Assembly (NCBI GenBank): GCA_016929595.1
Contig: JAFGIN010000165.1
Coordinates: 1-64,000, forward strand
Origin: Chitinispirillaceae bacterium
GTDB taxonomy: Bacteria; Fibrobacterota; Chitinivibrionia; Chitinivibrionales; Chitinispirillaceae
Length of the DNA: 64,000 nucleotides
Direction: 5' to 3'
This document shows positions 42,584 to 50,777 of the stretch, piece by piece. The notes beneath the pieces are model-generated. The model was not told the DNA's origin, ran no database searches, and was given only the letters and a program-made list of their open reading frames with translations. Numbering within the stretch: position 1 is the first letter of the stretch; each line of letters begins with the position of its first letter. Made by a program: the position numbers and the translations under genes.

Positions 42584-43431
42584 TACTTCTCCTTCTTCCA
42601 TGTACAGGAAGCCACAGGAAACAGTTGTATATTTAACTGTACAACTGCATCATCATTCTCTTCGTTTTGAGAAATGAGGAGCAGTTCCTGTCTGAATTGT
42701 TGAATTTTTTTTCGCAGAACATCGATATTTTCCATTCGCATGGTCATTGTAACAGAGGAGATATCGCGAAGTTCCTTATTGTACATATCGATGGCAGAAA
42801 GAGAAAGTTCTACATTCTTTTTCTGATAATTTCGTATCACCGCCGCTGCCCATTTTTCACCAGTTGATATAAACTGTTCGGTCACACGGTAGAGGCCGTC
42901 TTCATTTTTTTTGATCATATTGAGTTGTTCAAGCAGCTCGATGGATTCCCGTGCCTCTTGTGCGGTAATTTTTGGTGAGAGCATTGAAGCCAGTTTTCGA
43001 TAATCTTTTCCGTCGAATGGATAAATGCTGATAAGTGAACGGATTGCCATGTGGTACCATTGTGTGAAAAATTCTGATTTATTGTCGGCAACAGTCCGGA
43101 ATGTAACACCTTTTATTGATTGTAATCGCTCAAAACGTTGTTCAATTTCATCTTCATTTTTTGCTCGTCCGAAATGAAGTAACTCGCCAAAGTATTCTCG
43201 TTCCTTTTCTGATAGCATCATCAAATCCGCAAACGAACCGATATTCTTTATTCCAAGGTGTACCTTGCCCTGAAAAACTTTTACAATATATCCCGGATTA
43301 AGTTTCACTTTGGATGATATATATCTGTAGGAAAACCAGGGCTTGTTCTTCCTTTCATTGTCATAGAAGTCTTTGAGGTATTGCCGGTAATCGAGATATT
43401 CATAAATATTGAGCATAGAGTAAAATTCCAT
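42583..43431 (-). CDS. TIGR02147 family protein
   Basis: 282 residues; an ATG at codon 6 (MLNIYEYLDYR) is the alternative start and fits the family better. The N-terminal half reads NIYEYLDYRQYLKDFYDNER, then FSYRYISSKVKLNPGYIVKV with GKVHLGIKN, a helix-turn-helix-like unit as in the family. The C-terminal half is helical (ESIELLEQLNMIKKNEDGLY). TIGR02147 is a paralogous family known mainly from Fibrobacter and relatives and is considered a probable transcriptional regulator. It is cotranslated with the LamG lipoprotein, suggesting that it controls or works with it. This is the best taxonomic marker in the window. Confidence 0.93.
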   Translation of the reverse strand: MEFYSMLNIYEYLDYRQYLKDFYDNERKNKPWFSYRYISSKVKLNPGYIVKVFQGKVHLGIKNIGSFADLMMLSEKEREYFGELLHFGRAKNEDEIEQRFERLQSIKGVTFRTVADNKSEFFTQWYHMAIRSLISIYPFDGKDYRKLASMLSPKITAQEARESIELLEQLNMIKKNEDGLYRVTEQFISTGEKWAAAVIRNYQKKNVELSLSAIDMYNKELRDISSVTMTMRMENIDVLRKKIQQFRQELLLISQNEENDDAVVQLNIQLFPVASCTWKKEK

Positions 43432-43640
43432 TTCTATGAGACAATATAATCAAAATATTGAACAATATCTTACGGCTGATGAAAAAAGTGTTGCATTGTT
43501 ATGCAACACTTTTTTGAATTAAATATACTTATCCCTTTGATATATAAGGATAAGAGTTATTATGCCTGACTTTAGTATCATTGAAATTAAGGACAATTTG
43601 TGCAACACCGGTCAGGAAAGTTAAGTTACTTATTTATATA

Positions 43641-43808
43641 CTATTTCTACAACGTTAAAATACCTGAATCGCATCAAAAAGGTCATTGAGTGCAAGCGGT
43701 GCATTGAGCGAAGTCGATATGTCGAAATGACAAGCGTGATTTGCTTAAAACGCGTCGTCTCGACTCCGCACGACGACCGGAACAGTAATGTTAACGTTGT
43801 AGAACTAT
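43641..43808. repeat. MITE-like element with perfect 14-base terminal inverted repeats
   Basis: TTCTACAACGTTAA at 43645-43658 is the exact reverse complement of TTAACGTTGTAGAA at 43791-43804. The interior contains GTGCATTGAGCGAAGTCG and ATGTCGAAATGACAAGC. No gene inside. A shortened relative is at 37143-37195. The remainder of the 43432-43998 gap is AT-rich; TGTTGCATTG/CAATGCAACA-like sequence at about 43488-43508 forms a small hairpin (GTTGCATTGTTATGCAAC). Confidence 0.75.
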
Positions 43809-43998
43809 AACCATAGATAGGGAATTTTTATTTCCTCATAATTTGAAGTTGTATAAAAAGATCGCTCATGCTGATCCTGAGCCCGGGATGTGTTTATAGT
43901 CGGCAGGATGTACGACTTGCAGGAGTGTTTCTATTTCATGTCAGCTATTTCATTAAAAGATCTCCTGCGTTACTCATCAGGTCAGCAATATTTAATGA

Positions 43999-45582
43999 TT
44001 ATCTTTTGTTAAATTCAAGACATAGTACTGCGTTGAAACCACCAAAACTCTTTTTAGTGTTAACCTGACCGTTTGAACTTTTACCTGCGAATTTTTTTTT
44101 CAACTCAATAGGAACAAACTGCCGGAGTTTTAAAAATGCTGTACAATGCGTAGTAGTATGTGTATATACCAGTTCGGGATAGAGGGTGATATAATTTTTT
44201 TTAACGCTATGTATTGTAAGGTTCTGGTATAACGGCAGCAGACCCATATAGCGCACAAGTTCCTGCGAAGTGTAGTGACCATCAATTATTGCGTACGATA
44301 GTGAACCCTGCATCAAGAGTGCATGTTTTGGTGTAAATGTTTTGTTATAATGAACAGTTACTCCGGTATTGTGTAACGACATGGCGAGATCCGATATTTT
44401 GTACCTGTCGGGGATATCCAGGATGATACCCCAAGATGTAAATGGGTATACTTCAAAAAATCCGTCATCGCCAGTGCAGTTAATCCTTTCGAAAAAGAGG
44501 GATAGTCCGGTTTTCCGGGAGAGTGTGAGAGATGTCATTGCGTTTATTGTTGTCGATGCAATATCATTCACCTGCGAAAAACGTTCTCCTGTACTTTCCA
44601 TGGCCCGGAATAGAAGCTCTTTCCTGTTGATTCCCAATTGTAGTGATGGTGTATACTGAAGTCTCCTGATACGCACGCCGGTGATACATCCGTAACTGGT
44701 ACCATCTATTGATAAAAGAAGTCTGGAGCCATACTGCATATCGCATGTCTGGAATACCTCTGCAATGAGATTGCACTCGAGTGCCATAGGCCCAAAATCG
44801 TATACTCCTTTGAAACAAAGGCTATCCTTGTTTATGTCGATATCGGTAAAACGGTAATTGTTATTTGACCTGTTTTTTATTTGTATAGTTCCGGCAATGA
44901 CCGATCTGTTGGTGAGGGTCGTCTGGAGATAGAGCGGTTTGACAGCTGCGGAACAGAAAAGAGTATAGTCAATAGCTGGAGTTAACCGAAGGTGTTTCAG
45001 TAAAGAAAACCCTTTCAGTCCCGGGACCTGATCTGTCTGTCTGAGGTCTGTTGCAAGTAGAGCACCAAGTTTGTAATAACTGGCATTGTAAATATATCCG
45101 AAATAAAGATCGGTTGAGGACAGATCTGCATCAACCGATGCGTGGTACTTTGAATGAGAATACTTGTATTCGTATAGGTTTACTTTTCCACCTGCAACTA
45201 TCGCAAATCCTGGATTTTGTGCGATGATCAACTCTAAAGACTGACTTTTGTTGTCTCCGCCATTGGAAACTGCATTATTCCATTCCCTGTAAAGACAATT
45301 GTATTCTGTTATTGTGCGAATGGAAAGGAGAGAACAGGGGTTCGAGCAGGGATCAAATGAAGAGGGGAATCTCTCAGGTGCTGCAGTGTGCAAAAAAGAT
45401 TGTGTACCGTTTCCGACGGGAAATACTATCACTGAAGGAGTGGCGGGTGGTATAGGGTGTGATTCACTGCAAATGGCACTGCTGCAAAATAGAAAACAAT
45501 ATGCCATTGTGAGGCACAACAGAAGATTAAAAAGGCCGGCAAGATCGATCACCGGCCCGAATTTGAATTTTTCAGGTTTCAT
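43999..45582 (-). CDS. Large exported protein of unknown function, probable outer-membrane barrel
   Basis: 527 residues from the ATG at 45582 (an in-frame start 11 codons earlier would overlap the gene before it by more). A signal-type segment (FNLLLCLTMAYCFLFCSS) is followed by a proline-rich stretch, a helical patch (TITEYNCLYREWNNAV), then many amphipathic strands, e.g. KYHASVDADLSSTDLYFGYI and FMALECNLIAEVFQ-like sequence. The end (GGFNAVLCLEFNKR) alternates like a barrel strand. No family recognised. It starts inside or next to the stop of the 768-residue gene and is cotranslated with it, so the two products likely work together in the envelope. Confidence 0.65.
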   Translation of the reverse strand: MKPEKFKFGPVIDLAGLFNLLLCLTMAYCFLFCSSAICSESHPIPPATPSVIVFPVGNGTQSFLHTAAPERFPSSFDPCSNPCSLLSIRTITEYNCLYREWNNAVSNGGDNKSQSLELIIAQNPGFAIVAGGKVNLYEYKYSHSKYHASVDADLSSTDLYFGYIYNASYYKLGALLATDLRQTDQVPGLKGFSLLKHLRLTPAIDYTLFCSAAVKPLYLQTTLTNRSVIAGTIQIKNRSNNNYRFTDIDINKDSLCFKGVYDFGPMALECNLIAEVFQTCDMQYGSRLLLSIDGTSYGCITGVRIRRLQYTPSLQLGINRKELLFRAMESTGERFSQVNDIASTTINAMTSLTLSRKTGLSLFFERINCTGDDGFFEVYPFTSWGIILDIPDRYKISDLAMSLHNTGVTVHYNKTFTPKHALLMQGSLSYAIIDGHYTSQELVRYMGLLPLYQNLTIHSVKKNYITLYPELVYTHTTTHCTAFLKLRQFVPIELKKKFAGKSSNGQVNTKKSFGGFNAVLCLEFNKR

Positions 45583-45593
45583 CAGCCTGATCA

Positions 45594-47900
45594 CTAATAT
45601 ATAAGGTCGAGCCATTTCTGACGTGTCATGTCTGGAAACAGTCCGTTAACTGTGTAATCGTTAAAATAAGGAAAGAATGTATTGCTGTCAATGAGATCTT
45701 CAATTTCATCAAAAGAAATCGGTTTCCCACTGTCATCGACAAGTCTGACCGGTTCAATGCTGTATGTGGAATCGATAGTGACAGTGTATTTGACTGGATG
45801 TGAAATGGTGTATTGTGTGTACCATTCGTAATATGCTGTGGAGTCTATCATGGATGGGTCTATTACCAGCGAGTCATCTTCATATAGATTGATACATGTC
45901 AGAGTATCATATTTCTGAGTTGAAGTATTCCAGCGAATTTTATAATTGGAGTATTGATACGAGTCCTGCCAGACATCGGTTGTCATCCATTTTGCCTCGT
46001 CAACCCAGGTGTATTTTGGAAGCAATGAGCGAAGGTCGGTCACCGGATTTGTAAAGAAAGAAGAAAGGTTGATTGTAAGAGACCTGTTTTTCCCGTCGAT
46101 AGTTTCGTTAAATGCATAAGGACCCTCTAACAGTTTTGTTACAAAATCAGCCAGTCTCTCTACGGAAGAAAAATTCTGAGCGAATGATTGGGATGCGCCG
46201 TCATCGATCAATTCCTGTGAAATGTCAAGTAAATCCTCGTCGCAGCTGAGAACGTCAGAGATCCTGACAAGGTCATCTTCCTGGTCATCAGTCTCGTTGC
46301 GAATCGAGCTCATACCTGTTTTAACTTTCTGAGGAACAATACGCAGATCTGCAAGCATACCCTCATGATTCTGTTTCCTGATTGACATGAACTGTGGCCG
46401 TTGTTCAAGATTGTATTTGAATGTTTTTAAAAGTGTCGTCAGTATTTTTGAATCATCATAACGGTAGATATGTAAAAGAGTGTCACCTTTTATTGTAAAT
46501 ATATTCTTACTGGTCTCATATTCTTTTACATTAACTATCATTGAATCGATCCATGTGTAGCCTAAGTCTGATGCAGATGTAGACAGATTGAGATCGTAAG
46601 CGCAGTACATGCGTACACATGCTCTGAGCAGGTGCATGGAAGCATCGAAGAGGTAGATTTCACCTTTGTCTAATTCATAAGTATCTCCATCTACATCGAC
46701 TTTCATGGCGTCTGTCTGCAACCCTTCTATTCTTGCTGCCGTGGCAATTACTTTGTCAATTATCGGGATCATTTCTGATTCCATGATACCTTGAATGTAA
46801 CTCAATGTAATGAACTTCGGGAAGCTCGGTTTACGTACCATGCCGGTTAAAATTACCGGGGTCTGAGAAAGCATCGTTTTTCCCAAAGTTAAAACGCCAC
46901 CTTTTTTCATCGCTTTTTTAAAAAGTCCATTCCGTGGTGCAGGTTCAGGATCATTTTCGAGATAAGTATCGACACCTTCTACCCAGGATTCAATGGAATC
47001 AATCATTTTCCAGATTTTCTGGTTACTATTAAGTGACATTATTGAAGACAAAATAAGTCCAACATTTGATTTAAAGCGGCTGCTGTCGATTCCAAGCAGC
47101 TCCTCAAAACTACTTCTGATAGAGATGTAGTCGATGGCTTTGAGCTCATCAGCATCCTCAATGAATTCGACTTCTTCAACCCGTTCAATCAGCAGTCTAA
47201 TGAGAGAATCTTCAACACTGCTTATCACTTGAGCAGTGTTCAGGTCAAAGGATTTAGTCGCTTCAACATTGCCGACAGCAGTTTCATAGCTTGTTAAATC
47301 TATCGTAATCGGGGTCATGCCAAGTTTCGTAATAATTAAACGATCGATGACTCCGGTCTGAGCTGTTTTCATAATTGGAGAGAATGATCCAATGTTTTTA
47401 ATTGCAATCGGTACTGGTCGTGATGAAGTTTTAGTGAGCGATGTCGCAAATTGCTGTTTTCCTAGCAATCCCTTAACAATAAATGTTCCGCTTCCAAGAT
47501 TACCGGTAAGAAGCGATTGAAGATTCACGCTGTAAGAGCCCCGACCAACCTCACCAGCATCAATCGTTTTGCAGAGGCGTCCCTGCAGGGAGTACACTTT
47601 AAAGGACAGTTTTGAGAGCACATCTGATGAGAAGAAGAGAGTGTTACTTTTTATCAATGGAACACTGACACCACCCTGTTTTGTGTTTCGGGGCTGGATC
47701 GGAGATGTATTATCAATATTAAAATTTCCCTGTTGATCTGTAATGGAAATGTAACCGAGAGATTCAAGCCGGGCAACAGCATTTGCTACAGGCTGACCGT
47801 TTTTATCCTTAACAGTTCCACTGATCGAGACTTTCGACTGTGAATAAACGGTGCTGGCAACAACAGTTGCCATGAGAAGTGTGGGAATAAACCTTCGCAT
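45594..47900 (-). CDS. Large secreted protein with regulatory/sorting-like N-terminus, function unknown
   Basis: 768 residues; GGAGGATCCTGT precedes the ATG. A signal peptide (about 1-20) leads to SISGTVKDKNGQPVANAVAR (carboxypeptidase-regulatory-like). A sorting-like module follows (FKVYSLQGRLCKTID, about 100-114; GSGTFIVKGLLGK), then a return strand (DRLIITKLGMTPITIDL). The remaining 540 residues are unlike any family I know. They are largely helical and acidic, e.g. EDSLIRLLIERVEEVEFIED and MIDSIESWVEGVDTYLEN, with an aspartate-rich C-terminal region ending MTRQKWLDLIY. It is the first gene of a pair with the putative barrel protein. Confidence 0.7.
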   Translation of the reverse strand: MRRFIPTLLMATVVASTVYSQSKVSISGTVKDKNGQPVANAVARLESLGYISITDQQGNFNIDNTSPIQPRNTKQGGVSVPLIKSNTLFFSSDVLSKLSFKVYSLQGRLCKTIDAGEVGRGSYSVNLQSLLTGNLGSGTFIVKGLLGKQQFATSLTKTSSRPVPIAIKNIGSFSPIMKTAQTGVIDRLIITKLGMTPITIDLTSYETAVGNVEATKSFDLNTAQVISSVEDSLIRLLIERVEEVEFIEDADELKAIDYISIRSSFEELLGIDSSRFKSNVGLILSSIMSLNSNQKIWKMIDSIESWVEGVDTYLENDPEPAPRNGLFKKAMKKGGVLTLGKTMLSQTPVILTGMVRKPSFPKFITLSYIQGIMESEMIPIIDKVIATAARIEGLQTDAMKVDVDGDTYELDKGEIYLFDASMHLLRACVRMYCAYDLNLSTSASDLGYTWIDSMIVNVKEYETSKNIFTIKGDTLLHIYRYDDSKILTTLLKTFKYNLEQRPQFMSIRKQNHEGMLADLRIVPQKVKTGMSSIRNETDDQEDDLVRISDVLSCDEDLLDISQELIDDGASQSFAQNFSSVERLADFVTKLLEGPYAFNETIDGKNRSLTINLSSFFTNPVTDLRSLLPKYTWVDEAKWMTTDVWQDSYQYSNYKIRWNTSTQKYDTLTCINLYEDDSLVIDPSMIDSTAYYEWYTQYTISHPVKYTVTIDSTYSIEPVRLVDDSGKPISFDEIEDLIDSNTFFPYFNDYTVNGLFPDMTRQKWLDLIY

Positions 47901-48491
47901 ACAGGATCCTCCATAAAAAAGGGTTTTTGCACGATAATTAAGTATATAAAGCCAAGCTAATAAATATCAATAATAAAACTTTAACTAAATGGCGCTGAGT
48001 ATAAGGTCTCTGAAAAACTGCCTTTTCAAAAACTATACAGGATAAAACAGTTTTGAGCCAACCTTGCGGTTAGTACAAAGCTTATCAAGCTCATAAAATA
48101 TAATTCTCTTCATGATTAAACATTGTGAAAATGAATAAATATTGGAACTATTTTAAAAATGTTGTCATAAATAATGAACTGATTGAATCATAGAATGTAC
48201 ATTTTCAAAATACATGGTCAAAGAAGGATCTCTTTGTTCAGGTCTTTTACCCGAAGTGCGAAGATGGTGAGTATGATCAGAGTAAAGATTTTGAGGACTC
48301 GACCAGCATATTGTCTCCCGGGTGTGTCACATTTATGTAAAAGACTCATAAGTGTTGTTTTTGGAATTGATAAACCATGGTGATTAGTTTTCAGGCCGGT
48401 ACAATATTTTATCTTAGAATAATTACGTAAAACTGCTGGAATTCTACTTCCGGTAATTTCAAGTTGAATCTATCGGCAAAGGTGGTGTATA
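47901..48491. other. Divergent gap, no gene seen
   Basis: About 590 AT-rich bases between two divergently transcribed genes, so it should contain their promoters. A 66-codon frame (48183-48383) is arginine-rich without a ribosome binding site. No repeat related to those elsewhere was found. Confidence 0.4.
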
Positions 48492-49640
48492 TTGAATTGT
48501 CTGGTAAAGTTGTTTGATAAAAAGATATCATTCATCGGGATGATGCTTTACTATATCGTTGCTGTTGTGACCGCTGAAGTTGACCCCGATTTTCATCTAT
48601 ATCTTTTGTTTGGTCAATCAAACATGGCGGGGGCATGTAATGGATGGACTGCGACCACCACGGATTATAAGGCTCAGGATTGTGATACCTCTTCCCGAAT
48701 TAAAGTGATGGCTTTCACAAATTGCTCTGGTAATAAATCAAATCCCTGCGGTTCCTTTACGGTGAACCGCAGGCATAATCAGTGGTATACAGCTGTGCCT
48801 CCTCTGCATAACTGCAATGAGGGAATCGGTCCGGCGGATTACTTCGGAAAAACACTTCTGGATTCGATTCGTGAGGATATACGTATCGGCTTTATTCCCT
48901 GTGCACTTTCGGGACAATCGATTACCATGTTCAAGAAAGGTCAGATGTCTCAGGTACCGGATTGGTGCAACCAGTATCTTTCTCAGCAGGGATCGGTATC
49001 TGTTTACAACTGGATGAAAGAACGTTGCCAGATCGCACAGCAATCAGGAGTGATCAAAGGTATACTTTTTCATCAGGGTGAGTCAGATGCTGGCAATCCA
49101 AATAACTGGGTCAGAGATGTGAAATCTGTTTTTGACAATCTCAAAAAAGACCTCAATCTCAGTGATACCCTGCCGGTCATTGTTGGAGAGTTGCTGTATT
49201 CTGAAGCTGGCGGCACCTGTGCATCAATGAATCCCAGAGTTAAGCAACTTGCATCCGAGTATCCAAAATGTAAAGTTGCATCTGCAGAAGGTTTGACTAT
49301 GCTTGAAGGTGACAGTTATAAGGTGCATTTCGGTTGCAAGGCACTGCGGGAATTCGGCTATCGTTACGCAAAAGCATTTTTATCACTTACGGATGATTCC
49401 TGGGTACCAAGGAAGGGTAATGTCAATACGAGTTTTAAACGTATATTAAAATATACAGCTGCTCCGGAGAAGGCACAAACAGAGGTAACCGTTTTTTCAC
49501 TGAATGGCCAGATGATATTTAAAGCTCTCCCAGGTGATGTTACTCATGTCTTCAATGCCAGGCTCTTAAAGGGTGTTTATATAGTAAAAAAAGAATTTTC
49601 AGACGGGGCGACAGAGATGTCATCTTTTATGAAAGAGTAA
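48492..49640 (+). CDS. Secreted sialate O-acetylesterase-like esterase (SASA/CE6) with sorting tail
   Basis: 382 residues from a TTG at 48492 with AAAGGTGG upstream; an ATG pair at codon 17 is possible. After a signal segment the catalytic domain begins at FHLYLLFGQSNMAGACNG (about 36-53), with the nucleophile serine in GQSNM. A later block is GILFHQGESDAGNPNNW (about 194-210), the second conserved block with glutamine/glycine/glutamate/serine. These mark the SASA/DUF303 group including CE6 acetyl xylan esterases. The C-terminus (TEVTVFSLNGQMIFKAL, GVYIVKKEF) is a sorting tail. It probably deacetylates plant polysaccharides alongside the CE15/GH genes. Confidence 0.88.
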   Translation: MNCLVKLFDKKISFIGMMLYYIVAVVTAEVDPDFHLYLLFGQSNMAGACNGWTATTTDYKAQDCDTSSRIKVMAFTNCSGNKSNPCGSFTVNRRHNQWYTAVPPLHNCNEGIGPADYFGKTLLDSIREDIRIGFIPCALSGQSITMFKKGQMSQVPDWCNQYLSQQGSVSVYNWMKERCQIAQQSGVIKGILFHQGESDAGNPNNWVRDVKSVFDNLKKDLNLSDTLPVIVGELLYSEAGGTCASMNPRVKQLASEYPKCKVASAEGLTMLEGDSYKVHFGCKALREFGYRYAKAFLSLTDDSWVPRKGNVNTSFKRILKYTAAPEKAQTEVTVFSLNGQMIFKALPGDVTHVFNARLLKGVYIVKKEFSDGATEMSSFMKE

Positions 49641-49662
49641 TGGATTTTTTCAGGCTACTCTT

Positions 49663-50496
49663 TTAGAGCTCACCTTTATCGAATTTGCTGATCATCTCTC
49701 CTGAAATGCCCAGGCCAGGTGGATAGTTCGGCAGATTACCTCGTGTAAACCAGGCTGCTTCGGTGAGTTCCTTTGTTTCAAGAATGATCGGTTGTGTGTC
49801 ATCAGCTTCGGCAATAAATCCAACCATCAGAGAACCAGTAAGGGGCCAAGGTTGACTTTTGTAATACCGGATATTCCTGACATCCAAACCAACTTCTTCT
49901 TTAGTTTCCCGTCGCACCGTTTCCTCAAGAGGTTCTCCAATGTCCACGTACCCTGCAATCAGTGAATACCATCGGGCGGGAAAATTGGAATTGCAGGCAA
50001 GCAGTATCTTATCGTTGCAGATTATAGCCACTATAATAGCAGGGGAAATTTTTGGATAAAAGATGGTGTCACATGATGAACAGTTAACCGCCCGTTCATC
50101 TGTTTTGTGTATTGTAGCACTACCGCATTTACCGCAGAATCTGTTTTGTGCGTACCAGTTCGCAAGGTGGTAACCTGCAATAACTGCCCATGCTATTTCC
50201 TGTTGATTGAGATTACGAAAGATTTTGATTTCTTTATAAATAAGATCGGATTTTTCCGTGTTTACTTCGCCGTTAATCAGAAAACATGGAGTGTTGTCGA
50301 GTGTAAATAAAAAAGTAACGTTGGTATCATCCGGTATTCCGGAGAGATCTTTTTTTTGTGGAAAAGTAAGCCCATCTCCGTTGGCCTTGAACAAAAGAGT
50401 ATTTTGATTGTAATGAAAAATAAAATCGTCTTCTCCAATTTTCTGATTAGCAACATAACTATTATTGAAACTGTGTGGAAAAATTTCATGTATCAT
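49663..50496 (-). CDS. nudC: NADH pyrophosphatase (NudC)
   Basis: 277 residues. An N-terminal NUDIX-like domain is followed by a zinc ribbon, FCGKCGS...NCSSCDTIFYPK (about 118-146, four cysteines). The Nudix box GYVDIGEPLEETVRRETKEE (about 190-209) with VGL follows and fits GX5EX7REUXEEXGU. The family-specific SQPWPLTGSLM appears about 15 residues later and marks NAD(P)H specificity (SQPWPFPxS in relatives). NudC hydrolyses NADH to NMNH and AMP and can remove NAD caps from RNA. Cytoplasmic, monocistronic, convergent with the esterase gene. Confidence 0.95.
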   Translation of the reverse strand: MIHEIFPHSFNNSYVANQKIGEDDFIFHYNQNTLLFKANGDGLTFPQKKDLSGIPDDTNVTFLFTLDNTPCFLINGEVNTEKSDLIYKEIKIFRNLNQQEIAWAVIAGYHLANWYAQNRFCGKCGSATIHKTDERAVNCSSCDTIFYPKISPAIIVAIICNDKILLACNSNFPARWYSLIAGYVDIGEPLEETVRRETKEEVGLDVRNIRYYKSQPWPLTGSLMVGFIAEADDTQPIILETKELTEAAWFTRGNLPNYPPGLGISGEMISKFDKGEL

Positions 50497-50777
50497 AATT
50501 AACCTTAAAGGTATTGATCGATAAGAAAAACATTAAACAACTACTGACTAGTTACGCCCTGAATCAGTATGCCGTGCTATTCATAAATATAATTCCTGAA
50601 ATTCACTAAGATTTAATTGCCTTAATAATAATGCTGAGTACTTCTTACATTTTAGTGATTTCCGCTTTTACAGCATCAAAATGTGTTTTTTAGAAACATT
50701 TTGAACTATATTATTTCATAGATTGACTATACCATAGAAATTCCCCAATTTTTCATTAAAGAAGTACTGGTTTTAGA

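Noticed and set aside
48183-48383. 66-codon arginine-rich open frame
   Set aside because: Composition unlike neighbouring proteins and no start signal; likely chance.
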